64,000 bases of DNA, from positions 124,001 through 188,000 of the forward strand of contig JAACJO010000008.1 in assembly GCA_013368445.1 (NCBI GenBank). Reading direction: 5' to 3'. Shown piece after piece: positions 19,538 through 30,961 of this stretch. Origin of the DNA: Leucocoprinus leucothites. Lineage: Eukaryota > Basidiomycota > Agaricomycetes > Agaricales > Agaricaceae. The notes under the pieces are model-generated. The model worked only from the letters and a program-made list of their open reading frames with translations, did not search any database and had not been told where the DNA came from. The number at the start of each line of letters is the position of its first letter. Positions within the stretch are counted from its first letter, which is position 1. The translations under genes and the position numbers were made by a program.

Positions 19538-21824
19538 TTTTTTTTTTTTTTAAAAAAAAAATCAATGATTTATTATGCGGTGCCCGGTTGCAGTCTGCAC
19601 TCACCAACATAATACAGGGCCTAAGTACTGCTACCTAAACCAAATACTACAGAGATGAGAATAGATAAAGTCCTGTCCAAATATAGTACACTACTCGACA
19701 GCAAAGAGACATGGTATAGTAACAAAGAAATGAAACTAAAGTCCAACTCGCAGACCTCTAACAGTAAGCTTACATGCGTGTGTGGCCCTAGTGACATACC
19801 AACGGGGTTGGAAGATGCATTGAAGCAGGTACATGACCTACTACCAGGGCCTCCTATTGTCCTCCTTGTGACGGCTGAGCCAATCACAGTCAAACTGGTG
19901 GCACCAGAACAGGCACTTTCGATCATCAGCTGCATGGTCGCCCTTGCAGTTGATACATAAGATGTGGGGACAGGGCTCCCCAGCAGGTGTGGGCAGGATG
20001 GGGGGGTTTGCCTTTGGACTCCCCTTACAGCATGACGATGTGGAGCGATGGTTCTCACTATGGCGAGGGCCACCACACTGGGAACACCTGAGTGCATGGT
20101 TGCAGCAGGTGGGGGTAGAGTGACCAAAGCACCAGCAGCGCTGGCACTGAGGGACACTGGGGTGGGGGCGGGCAGGCTTGATGACAGCCTGCATACCATT
20201 AAAGTCGAGGTACTTGTTGAGGAGCTTCTTGGCACCAGCTCCTGACTGAGAGTCCCATAGGTCGAACCAAATGGTTGTGGTGTCGGCCTTGGGGGAGTTG
20301 TGCATAATGCACACAGATGAAATGTCAGCGAAAGTCTCCTTGAATGGAGACAGTCGCATGTGATCAGTGATCTGAACTGGCATAATACAGATGCCGTTCA
20401 CGTGGAAGGGGACATCGAGGATCTTAAGATAAGACCTTGACCTGGGGCGGTGCATCTTCAGCTTGAATGGGGCAGTGAAGACAGAGGGGATAGCAGACTC
20501 GACGACAGTGATGTCGGAGTCTGAGGGTATAGCAGAGGTGTACAGTGCAATAGTGCTGTATGCCTTGGTGATGTTCTCAATGTGCAAGGAAGACTTTGCA
20601 TGTGAGAGGGTGTCATTGAGGAGGTACATGGCCTTGTGGTGGAGATAGGTGATCTCACTGGCATCCCCAGTGAAATCAAGGAACAGTTGGCAGTGGGTGG
20701 GCCTGGCAGTAGTCATGCACGGCTTCTTGGCAGAGCCAGCGGTGGCAGTGGCAGCCTGATGCATCACGGCGACATGATCAGGGTTGAAGGAGGGGTTTGC
20801 CTGTGCCAGCTTGATGAGCGACATGGGCGGTGCCAAAGTGCCAGAATGAGCAGCTTCCACAAATGAGCACTGACAAGGCACCGGAGCAGAAGTGGGAATG
20901 GGTGCCTTTGTGGGCGCTCGAGGGGGGCCACTAGCACACGCCTTAGGGGGTGCTTGCTTGGGCGGTATAGGGGGATGGGCCTGGGTGGGCTGTGGTGCCT
21001 TGGGCATTTGCTTGGGTGCCTTGGGGGAGCCCATGTCGATGTCACGTGGTTCCGCTTTGTCAGCGGATCCATGGGTTGCCTCATAGACAATGCGTGTGTC
21101 TTTAGGGGAGGCTTCCAGCTCATTGAACTGGGTGAAGCCCTGCATGAAGGAGTGAAAGGTGGTCCAGCCACGGCTGGCCCACTGTTCACCCATGGAAATG
21201 CATGCACTCCCATGCCTGCTCATCTCGAATTCATAGATGGCACTGGCAAGATAGCTAGCACACACCTTGGTGTAGTCCTTGTCAAGGAGGGAATTGTCAG
21301 GAAGCTCCCGCATGAAGTGTGAGAACTTCTTGAGGCCATTGAAAGCCTGCTTGGCCACGGCATCGTCTCCAGGCATGGTCCCAGTGGAGGACGACAGGGT
21401 GGATGGCACAATTGGGGGAGGAGTGGGGACTGGGTAGTATGTGGTACCACCAGTGACAAGAGGGGCCTTGGGACCAAAGGTCACTGGAGGCTGAGTAGTA
21501 GGCACCAGCGATGGAACATCAGCGGGCACTGAGGGGAGGGGTGAGGGCGACTGAACATCAGCCCTCATGGAGGCAGCCAGAGCCTTGAAATCCGCCATCA
21601 TGTGGACCGGCTGGGTGGAGGTGGAGGGCTTGGGGGCCTCTTCGATTGTGTCAAGCTCATCATCGCTGGACGCAATGTCAGAGTTGAGATCCATGTTTGC
21701 GATTTCACGAGTGATAGCTTTAGATTTACCTCTGCCCATGTTAGATAGATAGAAATGGTGTACACTAGACATCTAACTTCACACCAACGAATAGATGGTG
21801 GTGGTAAGAGGTCAAGGAGGGATG
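19538..21824 (-). mobile_element. Half-LINE H7 (subfamily III), nested in LINE ORF1
   Basis: This minus-strand element carries the TSD atcgctgaccaaatc (19523-19537) and attgctgactaaatc (21825-21839). The two copies differ by two C-to-T changes, so the insertion is not recent. The 5' terminus is the conserved catccctccttgacctctt. The 3' end (ataaatcattgatttttttt then A) is nearly the same as that of the full LINE at 26840-26877, unlike the hairpin tails of H1-H6. Confidence 0.87.
19841..21739 (-). CDS. Half-LINE ORF1 of H7 (subfamily III), intact
   Basis: There are 632 codons from MGRGKSKA; an in-frame ATG 33 bases upstream at 21772 would add 11 residues from what is leader sequence in the other copies, so I prefer 21739. 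The N-terminal third differs strongly from subfamilies I and II. The central block (RPTHCQLFLDFTGDASEITYLHHK, split here as RPTHCQLFLDF and ITYLHHK, and RSRSYLKILDVPF) and three zinc knuckles (CQRCWCFGHSTPTC; CSQCGGPRHSENH; CINCKGDHAADDRKC) are kept. An open frame in a third diverged lineage argues that the ORF1 protein itself is selected. Confidence 0.87.
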   Translation of the reverse strand: MGRGKSKAITREIANMDLNSDIASSDDELDTIEEAPKPSTSTQPVHMMADFKALAASMRADVQSPSPLPSVPADVPSLVPTTQPPVTFGPKAPLVTGGTTYYPVPTPPPIVPSTLSSSTGTMPGDDAVAKQAFNGLKKFSHFMRELPDNSLLDKDYTKVCASYLASAIYEFEMSRHGSACISMGEQWASRGWTTFHSFMQGFTQFNELEASPKDTRIVYEATHGSADKAEPRDIDMGSPKAPKQMPKAPQPTQAHPPIPPKQAPPKACASGPPRAPTKAPIPTSAPVPCQCSFVEAAHSGTLAPPMSLIKLAQANPSFNPDHVAVMHQAATATAGSAKKPCMTTARPTHCQLFLDFTGDASEITYLHHKAMYLLNDTLSHAKSSLHIENITKAYSTIALYTSAIPSDSDITVVESAIPSVFTAPFKLKMHRPRSRSYLKILDVPFHVNGICIMPVQITDHMRLSPFKETFADISSVCIMHNSPKADTTTIWFDLWDSQSGAGAKKLLNKYLDFNGMQAVIKPARPHPSVPQCQRCWCFGHSTPTCCNHALRCSQCGGPRHSENHRSTSSCCKGSPKANPPILPTPAGEPCPHILCINCKGDHAADDRKCLFWCHQFDCDWLSRHKEDNRRPW

Positions 21825-22714
21825 ATTGCTGACTAAATCAAGGATTTTAATAAGGCAGCTGAATTCTGTAACTACGGTCTTACTGCCGCCCAATCCAAAC
21901 TTCGCATTGAATCGGTCTGCGAATCATACAACGGCATTTCCATTGCCACCTTGGGTGTCGCCACTCCCACTGACCTCGATACCATTAAGTCTTGGCTGAA
22001 GAAAGCCTGGCAATTAGGAGACGCCATCCTTATTGAGCCCCATCTCCCACAATCAAAATCCTTCCTCAAAATTGTTGGCATCCCATATTGGGTAGCCAAT
22101 TCTTCAAACCCCCTTTCCCCCACTTTCATTGAGCAGGCCCTCAGCCAATCATCACTCTTCAAAAATGTTATCCTTGCCGCTTGCCCTCGCGTCATGAAAG
22201 CTTCCCCTAAGTCAGACACGGCTGTTGTGTGGTTCGACATCTGGGACTTCCAAAATGGTACCAAAGCCAAGACGTTGGTCAACCGAACTATTAACTTTGG
22301 TCATCATATTGGTACTATTTGTGCAACCAGTATGCACCTGGGTGTAGCACAGTGTAGGAATTGCTGGCACTGGGGTCACCCCACTCATGCATGTCATGCC
22401 CTTGGCACATGCTGTCAAGTCTGTGGTGGCCCTCATCATGTTGAGAACCATTGATCCATGGCCTGGTGCTGCAAGGCCAATCCTAAATCAAACCCCCCTC
22501 GCGATGCCACTCCTGATGGCATCCCATGTCCCCATCTCAAAAACTTCAAATGCCTCAATTGCAGAGGTGATCATCATGCTAATGACAATAAATGTCCTTT
22601 CTGGAGAAACAGGTTTGACCGGACCTGGCACTCTAACAAAGCTGCCGAGTCACACACTGCACATGCTGTCCACACTAATTCCAATCGCTCCGGTGGCAGA
22701 GTTGCAGTTTAAAT

Positions 22715-25700
22715 ATGTCTGGTAAGAACAATCCTATTTCTTCTGTTCACATCTATTCACAAAACGTGGGATGATCTTATGCCCTGGTTGACACCATTCT
22801 TGAGTCCAAGAAGCTGGACTTCAACATCTTTTTTCTATAGGAACCTCCATGGAATCATATCCGAAAAGCACCCTCTATGACTAGCCCTGAAGGGGATGAT
22901 GTCATAGGTGCTCCTATTCACCCCAAGTGGCTGTGTATGGTCTGCCCTACTAAGCCTAATGACCCTCAACCCCGTACTCTGACTTATGTTCACAGATGAT
23001 TACTTTGCATGAGACCCATTCTTCAACAGGAGTGGGTTAACTATTGTGACATACAAATCTTGGGATTATTCAACCAGGGTAACTATATCCATCTGTTGAA
23101 CATATATTCTGACTCCTCTTCATCGGTGATCAACTTTCTTTCAACGAACTTCATTGACATCCCTAATATTGTATATATAGGAGGCAACTTTAATTGTCGC
23201 TCTCCTGAGTGGGACCCCTCAGTTTCCCATATCCCTCATTCTGCCATAACTCTAATGGAGCTAGTGGACTGCTTCAATCTCACAAGGTCTACACTGACCA
23301 ACTTCTCTCCAACCCATTTTTCTCCCATAAGAGATTATGACAACTCAGTTATTGACCTAATGTTCTGTGCCAATAACTCTACTCCCCATATCATTGATGT
23401 TAATTCGAGACTGCCTTCGGATCATGCACCTTTGATTATTGATCTTCCAATTCGCCCGGATTATATTAATTATAAAAAACATGTACTGCCAAAAGATAGC
23501 GATGAAGAGACTGCTTTCATTTCCCAGGTCTCAGAGCATCTAGCAGCTCTTGATTGTTCAAACATTCATTCTACTGCTTGTCTGAACAATATCTCTGACT
23601 CCATTTCTCAAATCTTCTCTGAATCATGGAATACGAACTCTAAAATTGTATGGATTACTAACTGGTCGAAAGAATGGTGGTCCCCCCACTGCTCTGAGAC
23701 TCTTCTCACTTACAGAAGGACAAAGGACTGAAAAGACTGGCAGGCATTCAGAGCAGCTACTTGAGCCACCAAACATTCTTTCTTTGACAAATGCATTCAT
23801 GAAATTGCGTCAACCAACAAACAACCCTGGGACCTCATGGAATGGGTCAAACAACAAAAACTCCCTGCTATTGAGGGCATTCAATTCCAAGGACGACCCT
23901 GCAATGATCTCCCAGACCTATGGAATGCTCTCCATTTGTCATACAACTCCGCTTCCAGGAGACCGGTAAGCCCACAGATTTTGAATGAAATGAAATCCCT
24001 CCCTCCCTGATCCTGGGTGGACTTCTCTGCCCTTGAACTCACTGAATCCCTCTCCTCCTGCACTAACTCCTCAGCACCTGGACCCAATCACATCTTCTGG
24101 AAGCATCTCAAATCCATTGTCGCCCATGACAAATGCCTCCAAAATATTATACTCATTGCTAATGTGTATGTATGTCTTTCTCATTGGCCAAGTCATTTCA
24201 AGGACTCGGTCTCTATCATCATCCCCAAGCCAAACAAACCAGCCTATGATACTCCTAAAGCATTTCTTCCCATTGTACTACTAAACACTTTAGGAAAACT
24301 TATTGAGAAGATGATCACTCGTTGTATGCAATTCGAGGCAGTATCCTCAGGTGCCCTCCACCCTAATCAGATGGGAGGAGTTATCCAACGCTCTACTGAG
24401 GATGCAGGTGTCTTCCTTACTCATATTATTTGGACCGGATGGGCCAAAGGTTTGATCACTAGTGTCTGTGCCTTTGATATCACCCAATTTTTCCCCTCCC
24501 TTAACCACAAAATTCTTACTAATATCTTACAACACCAGGGGTTTGCCCCAGAACTCATGAATTTCTTCTCTCACTATCTTATAGGTTGATCCACCCAATT
24601 CATGTAGAACGCTTTCATATCTGATGCCCATGACACAGATGTTGGCATAGGGCAAGGTTCAGCTTTATCCCCCATACTTTCTGTGCTCTATTTGGTGCCT
24701 CTCATGTTCATGTTTGATTAACGTGCTTGCTTACAATCTATTCCCTCTTCCCTTCTATCCTTTGTCGATGATGGGCTTTGTATATGTCAAGTGAAGAACT
24801 ACACTGACACTATTTCTTCCCTTAAATCAGCCTATTCCATCATTAACTCCATCTGCACTGATCTTGGACTTGTTGTTGAACATGACAAATATGAGGTCTT
24901 TCACTTCTCCTGACATCATAATGATTCTAACCCTTCCCTTGACCTTTCCGATGTCGGTGGCCCTCTCCTACACCTAAAACGCTTCTGGCAGTACCTTGGT
25001 TTTTACTTCAATTGCCGGCTCTCATTTCAAGAACATGTCTGATACTACTCTACCAAAGCATTATCCACGGTGAAAGCTATGGGCATGCTAGGTAATTCCA
25101 CCTGAGGCCTTCTCCCTCTCCAGAAACACCTTCTCTATAGGTCATGCATTGTCCCAGTAGCAACGTATGGCTTCTGATTGTGGTACTTTGAAGGCACTTG
25201 TAACAAGGCGCTCCTCAAGTCCTTATCATCTATGCAAAGAGGCGCGGCTCTTTGGATCACAGGCGCCTTCTGTACCTCCCCTTCTGGTGGCGCCAAAAGT
25301 ATTTCTGGACTTATCCCAATCCACCTCCATCTTTGTAAATTAGCTATTTGTTCATCGTACCAAGTTTCTACTTTACCCTCTAATCATGTGTTACGTTCCC
25401 TTCTATCTGATCGTTTCTCTCTTAATTCTTCCCCTCATCCCCAATTGCTTCGCCTTCTCACTCCAGTCAATAAAGCTAAAATTAAAGGCCATCTTATTGA
25501 TGTAGATAGTTCTCTTCCTCATCTGTCCGATTCTTTCTTCCCTTTTGCTCCTGAATCCAAGCCTGGTTCTCATCTCATGGACATCTTCTCTGATTCCATT
25601 CACTTCTACCCTTGTAATCGCTCAGATAAACACAAGATGTATAAACATGTATTGTCTCTTGATTCAGTCTTCTCCTCTTCCTCTTCCAATCGAGATTGTA

Positions 25701-26668
25701 TATTAGTTGTTACTGATATCTCTGTTCCCCTTGTAGGTTCTCTTTAGGTGGTTTTGGCAGCACATTTATATCACAGTGGACAACAAGTGTCCCATGCAAA
25801 GCAGGCAAGCAGTTGGGCATCTTCCACAGATGCTGAACTATACTCCATTCGCATTGGCATCGCCAAGGCCATTTCCCTCCAGTGCAATCACATCATCCTC
25901 ATCACCGATTGTCTTCCAGCAGCCAAGCTGGTGGTCAATCCCTCCATCCACTCAAGCCAATCACACTCTATCCAAGTATGCTGACTTTTATCTGACTGGC
26001 TTGCAGCCAAACCTTCTTGCTCCATCAACTTCTGGGACATCCCTTCCAAGTGGCACTGGAAGCCCCACCTCAAAGTCCACAATGACATTACTACCACACA
26101 CATACATGCCCCTCCTCATATGGGTGCCACTCTTGACTTCTTGTGATGCAAAGCCACCAATGACTGCCAGAAATCCTGGGAGTCCACTTTCTAGAAGAAG
26201 AAGTACCGTGGCAACAGTTTCCTTCTCTCAAAAAAGAACCGCAAGTTCCTTATCCTTACTTATGTCAAAGGAGGTACCTGGATTCCCCTAGCCAATGAGT
26301 CCACATCATTATGTGCATGCGTAACTCATGCTATTCTCAATCATGCTCCTATTGGAGCTTATTGTGAGAGGTTCTTCCCCCTCAAGCCCAAGTCCTGTCG
26401 TTGTGGCCATCGCCTGGAAACAAGACATCATATCCTGTGTTACTGTCCCCTCTATCCCATTTGCACTCAATGGGTACAATGCACCTTCCCTCAGTACAAG
26501 TTCCTCATCAAGTTCTTGAAAAAGAACCTGGCTACTTTTGCCTTTACCAATCATGACATGCATCCACTGCTGCCTCAAGCTCCTGTGCCCACCAAACCAA
26601 ATGAAGGTGAACTATATTCTTTCATTTCATCTCTTCTCTTTTCCTTTGAGTCTGATCTCTGTGTATGA
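22715..26668 (+). pseudogene. LINE ORF2: endonuclease, RT, RNase H, Cys/His end
   Basis: A single frame of about 1317 codons is broken by roughly 17 stops, mostly TGA. The order is: AP-like endonuclease (SSVHIYSQN, GGNFNC, SDHAPL), RT (SSAPGPNH near 24070; FVDDG at 24761-24772), RNase H (acidic VVTD near 25700, STDAELYSI near 25830, ITDCLPAAK near 25905), then a Cys/His motif (CRCGHRLETRHHILCYC, near 26395-26445). Presence of RNase H and the ORF1 zinc knuckles suits the Tad1 clade of fungal LINEs. When intact, such a protein would nick the target and prime reverse transcription there. Confidence 0.88.
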
Positions 26669-26877
26669 CACCTTGTTCAATAGTCTCTCTCGAGTCTTTT
26701 TCTATGTTGCTGGACTAATCATGTATAGTCTTTGTCTTAAGCAGTCTTCAACCACTTTGTGTACCCCAGCTTGCTGTAGCGTACCATCTGTTTGTAATAT
26801 TTAGTTGAAAGCGGACTGCGATCAAGCACCGCTATATAAATTCATTGATTTTTTTTAAAAAAAAAAAAAAAAAAAAA
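26669..26877 (+). other. LINE 3' UTR, tail core and poly(A)
   Basis: The region carries the tail core gcggactgcgatcaagcacc near 26813 and atataaattcattgatttt just before poly(A) (26857-26877). The same core, with small changes, ends every half-LINE in the window, which is the expected basis for RT recruitment in trans. Confidence 0.75.
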
Positions 26878-27816
26878 AGCTCCCCCTCCACTCCTATCGC
26901 TTCCCCCACTTCCCCAGCCTCTTCCCCACCCCTCCAGCTTGATGCTGACTTCAATTGGATTGCAGACACAGGTGCTACGTCACATATGACCCCACACTGT
27001 CATTGGTTCAAGAAATATACCCCCTGTCGCATACCAATCAGATTAGCAGACAACTCTGTCATATATTCAGCTGGGATGGGTTCAGTGGTCTTTCAGCCTG
27101 CTATGGGCGGAAAAATGGCTGGAGCGGTCGAGTTTTTGCGTGTACTGCATGTTCCGGACCTCCGGAGTAATCTCCTGTCTTGTCTATACCTCACACGAAA
27201 TAAGGGGTTCAATATATCGATTTCTTCGCACTCTATGGCCTTTAGACTCAAGGGAGAGACTCTCTTCACTGCCTCCATTGATTCCACCAACTCTGCTGTC
27301 CTCAATGGCACTACCATCGCTTCTGAGACCGCTTTTAGCATCTCCACACTTCCTGCTGACCTCTCACTCTGGCACTGTTGCTTTGCACACCATAATTATG
27401 CTGATGTGAAGAAGATGATACAGCAGGAACTGGTTACTGGGCTTAAAATCGACTCCTCAGCTCAGCCTGACGCAGTTTGCAAGCCCTGCCTTGCTGGAAA
27501 GATGCACACCCTTCCTTTCCTGCCCTCAGCCAACCACAATCACTCCCCACTCGAGTTGGTGCACTCAGACCTCCATGGACCGCTCCCAGTGCCTACCCAC
27601 CGTGGCTACAAGTACTGGATGATGTTTATTGATGATTCTACGTGTTTTCGAGCTGTCTACCTGCTTAGGGCCAAGTCAGAAGCCTTTGAAGCATTCAAGG
27701 AGTACAAGGCTTGGGCAGAGAACCAGCTAGGAGCGAAAATTCGTGCTCTACAGGATGATAAAGGTGGTGAATACATGTCCAACGCATTTTTGCAGTTTAC
27801 CAAGGACTGTGGCATT
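26878..27816 (+). pseudogene. Copia-2 protease and integrase N-terminal half
   Basis: This resumes copia-2 after the LINE. It has the aspartic protease DTGATSHM motif, a GAG-pre-integrase zinc region (H..H...CKPCLAGK) and the start of the DDE core (LVHSDLHGPL; LQDDKGGEYMS). The third catalytic residue, the RT and the RNase H are missing because the sequence switches to Ty3-M at about 27816. The frame stays open across the switch to 28086, so a chimeric protein could in principle be made. Confidence 0.86.
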
Positions 27817-29427
27817 ATTTATGAGACCATTTGCGAAGCTGCCAAACACAACTTAGCGAAAAGGACAGAATGGAGTAAGGACAATAAGTGTCTGGATCCA
27901 GTTAAGGTCTTTCTTGAAGTCACAACTAACTTGGAAAGAAAGGGCAATGAGGAAGAGACATTCACAAATGAAGATGAAGACAACAAACTAGAAGATGATG
28001 TAGTCACTTATGAGAATAGGTGCTCAGAGCATGCACTCAGGCTTGATAATTGTCTCAACAAGATAAGGGACTACTTAGCGAATTAGCCAGAAAAAGGTGA
28101 CCTGACTTCAATGACTAGTGAAGAAGCTAAGTTCATGAGGGCAGTATCACATTTCTGGTTAGATGAATCTGATGGTAAACTCTATAGAAAAACTGGTAGC
28201 CATCAGTATCCACAATTAGTGATACCAATAGAACACAGAATGAAATTGTTGAAGGCGTGTCACGATGACATGGGACACAGGGGAGCTTTCGCTACTGCTC
28301 GATTACGGCAACAAAGGTTTTGGTGGCTGGAGGTAGAAGAGGACACTACTTGGTATGTCAAGTCATGCCACCTTTGCCAAGTATACCAAAAGATGGCTCT
28401 CGAAATGCCACCTGTAGTAATACACACACCTTCAATATTTCAAGTACTACATGCAGACACAGTACACATGACTCTGCTGTCGAACAGATGTAGCTATATC
28501 GTACATGGCAGATGTGCACTCTCAAGTTGGATGGAGGCACAGGCACTCAGACAAGAAAATGCTAAGACTATTGGTCAATGGCTTTTCGAGGATATAATAT
28601 GCAGGTGGGGAAGTCTAGTCAAAATTGTAACAGACAATGGTTCCCCTTTCAAGAAAGCAGTCGGATGGCTCACGGAAAAATATGGAATTAAAGGAGTCAC
28701 AATTTCTCCTTACAATTCACAAGCCAATGGCACTATAGAAAGACCACATTGGGACCTTAGGCAAATGTTATCTAAAGCAACTGGTGGTGAAGTAAAGAAA
28801 TGGTATTGGTCACTACACCATATAATGTGGGCTGATAGGATCACTATTAGAAAAGGGACCAGATGTTCACCTTTACTTTATGGTAACAGGTGCCCATCTG
28901 ACTTTGCCATTAGATGTTATTGAAGCAACATGGTTAGTCAAATATCCTGATAGGAGGTCTCTACTACAGACCTAATAGGACTTAGAGTCCAAGTGCTTGT
29001 GAAGCATATTTCACATGTAGAAGAAATGTGTTCATGAATGAACAAGGAAAAGATAAGGAGGGCTTTACAGCTCAAAAGTGAATTTAAGCATAAAATTAAA
29101 GAATTCAACCTAGTACCTGGTAGTTTGGTACTAGTGAAGAACTCTGCAATAGAAAGCTCTGCCTATAGAAAAATGAAGCCTTGCTATCTAGGACCCATGG
29201 TGGTTATTAAGAAACTAAAAGGGGGTGCATTCATATTAGCAGAACTGGATGGGTCAGTATGGCAAAATAAGGTCATGGCATTTAGAGTCATACCTTACCT
29301 CATGAGGAGGCACATCAAGTTTAGCAAAAAATTCAAAGACTTGCTTGACACCTCTCACAAAGTTCTGAAACTATTAGAAGACACAGAAGTAGAAGCCATC
29401 AAATTGGATAATGAAAGTGATACTTGA
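27817..29427 (+). pseudogene. Ty3-M pol (copy a): integrase and C-terminus
   Basis: An acidic linker (NEEETFTNEDEDNK) is followed by the integrase zinc domain (CHDDMGHRG... CHLCQVYQK) and DDE core (HADTVHM; VTDNGSPF; NGTIERPHWDLRQ), then a beta-rich C-terminal domain (SLVLVKNSA; YLGPMVVIKKLKGGAFILAEL). A TAG at 28084-28086, a frameshift at about 28880 and a TGA near 29035 break it. Copy b has a stop at the position of the first one as well. The tail ends with TGA at 29425-29427, 143 bp from the end of gene B. Confidence 0.85.
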
Positions 29428-29570
29428 TCAACTTCGCATTTGCGAAAGGTTGGGAGTCAGAGGTATTAGATTTCAAAAGAACTACACAGAGCTAAGTGTA
29501 ATGAAAACTGTATCTAAAGGACCATTCATAACAATAGCTGACAACTAAGGAAATGAAAGACTACAATAGG

Positions 29571-30882
29571 TTAAGCACAGTTTGCAACATTGTAAATATT
29601 AGTGAGATGATCATGCTCAGCCATAGCAACTTGATACTGCCAAGTAGCACTCTTGAGAGAAGCAATGGAATGCAACACTTGAGAGGTTGAGTTAGCTAAA
29701 CCCATCTGAATGATGTCATGAGAGCAAGTCTGCAGAATAGAAGTTTGTAACTTGATGGCCTGAGTTGCAAAACCACTCATAGTGTTGAAAAGAGAGTTAG
29801 CTAATGCAAGAGTATTAGCTCACAAAAAGAAAAACAAGATTAGCAGAGAACGTACCTTGGCCAACAAGGACTTGGATAGGATGGATCTCATTGACAGGGC
29901 CAGGAGTAGTGAGCTGCATGACACAAGCATAAGCCTTGCTGTGAATATTTAGGCTAGGGACAAAGGTATAGGGAATATGCACAGTCTGGGCACAATTGAC
30001 TACTTGAGCTTCCTACAAAGGAGAGATCAGATACAGAACAAGCTTTCATGAAAGGGATAACTCACGGGTACTGAAGGTACATAATGGACAATTTCCTTGT
30101 CAACCTGCATAGGGCTCTTGAGAGTAGTAAGAAGCCATTCACAAAATGAAATAAGAAGAAGAGGCTCACCAGCTGAGTAGTGGGTTGGGGGGTGATACTA
30201 CAAAGAATGTTACCAGCAGCACTGCAGTGGTTGGTAATTTCCACTTCATCATCCTCTTCATCTATGGAAAAGTGCACATATTCCAGGGAGATTGGCTTGG
30301 TATGTCGATGCTGCCAGTGAACCTATAATTCAGTTCAGTTTTCAAGAAAGCACATTAGCAAAAGACAAGACCCACCTTCTTGGGAGGCACCTCAGTGGCA
30401 GCAGCACCAGACTCAGCAACTGCACTGGCTCCACCAGGGGGAGGGTCTTGACTAGAGTTGCTAGTAGAGCTTGCAGTATCACTAGCTTTGGTATTGACCT
30501 TATCAAGTTGATTAAGGAACTGCCTCAGCTGACCATAAATGGGAGGAAAGCCATAAGTGGGATTGACATCTTGTTTGAACTTGTCATAAGTGCACTTAGC
30601 CTTTTTGACAACACAAGCAGAATCATCATTCACAAAGGCAGAAGCATTGGTTTTGAGACAGTTCAAGAAAGATTCCTTTAAATAATAGACATCAGTGATA
30701 ATGAATAAGTAAGGTTTGTGGAAACAAACTATGGGTTCAGCAAGGCTGTCAATGGCTGTTTTTACTGATCCCTTAGTAGTCTGGTTGGACACAAAGCATT
30801 GACAACAATGAAAGACATTCAAAATTGCATCTGTCAACTCAATGTAAGTGTTTTTGGTTTTGCCAGTAAACTCGGAAGACAT
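29571..30882 (-). CDS. Ty3-M antisense gene B (copy a), five exons, intact
   Basis: The exons on the minus strand are 30882-30376, 30295-30170, 30104-30066, 30012-29856 and 29800-29571, 1059 nt in total, encoding 352 residues. All introns are GT-AG, 53-80 nt long, and join frames exactly. The same splice sites occur in copy b. The protein starts MSSEFTGKTKNTYIEL; it has a mixed helical N-terminal part with several Cys, a Pro/Gly/Ala-rich linker (about residues 145-168) and a C-terminal region (FATQAIKLQTSILQTCSH) likely to form helices. I recognise no domain. The frame is open although the neighbouring pol is broken. Function unknown. Confidence 0.72.
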
Positions 30883-30961
30883 GTTGGAGCAAGAGAGTTG
30901 AGCAGACTGTGTCTCAAAGCTGAGGTGTTGAGAATGAGAGAAAGTGCAATGAAAAAGAAGA

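Larger units (their letters stand above)
15323..22712 (+). pseudogene. LINE ORF1 (Gag-like), split by two half-LINEs
   Basis: The coding pieces are 15323-16459, 18797-19537 and 21840-22712, about 918 codons in all. The first two thirds are Ser/Thr/Pro-rich. The C-terminal third holds the conserved ORF1 block (KMTTHGPTCRQVLIPFEG; KSFLKIVGIPYW; WFDIWDFQNGTKA) and three zinc knuckles (CRNCWHWGHPTHAC; CQVCGGPHHVENH; CLNCRGDHHANDNKC). This block is clearly homologous to half-LINE ORF1. Stops occur at 19271-19273, near 19336, in the rebuilt TSD region and near 22453. ORF2 starts 2 bases after its TAA, which suggests coupled translation. Confidence 0.85.
15243..26877 (+). mobile_element. Near-complete Tad-like LINE inside copia-2
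   Basis: It is bounded by the 16-bp TSD agctccccctccactc at 15227-15242 and 26878-26893. Without the two nested half-LINEs it is about 7 kb: a short leader, ORF1 (~918 codons), ORF2 (~1300 codons) with endonuclease, RT, RNase H and a Cys/His C-terminus, a 3' UTR and poly(A). The 5' leader (tcctcctttccctcttacc) resembles the half-LINE 5' ends and its 3' tail resembles theirs too. Many nonsense codons make it inactive. Confidence 0.88.
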
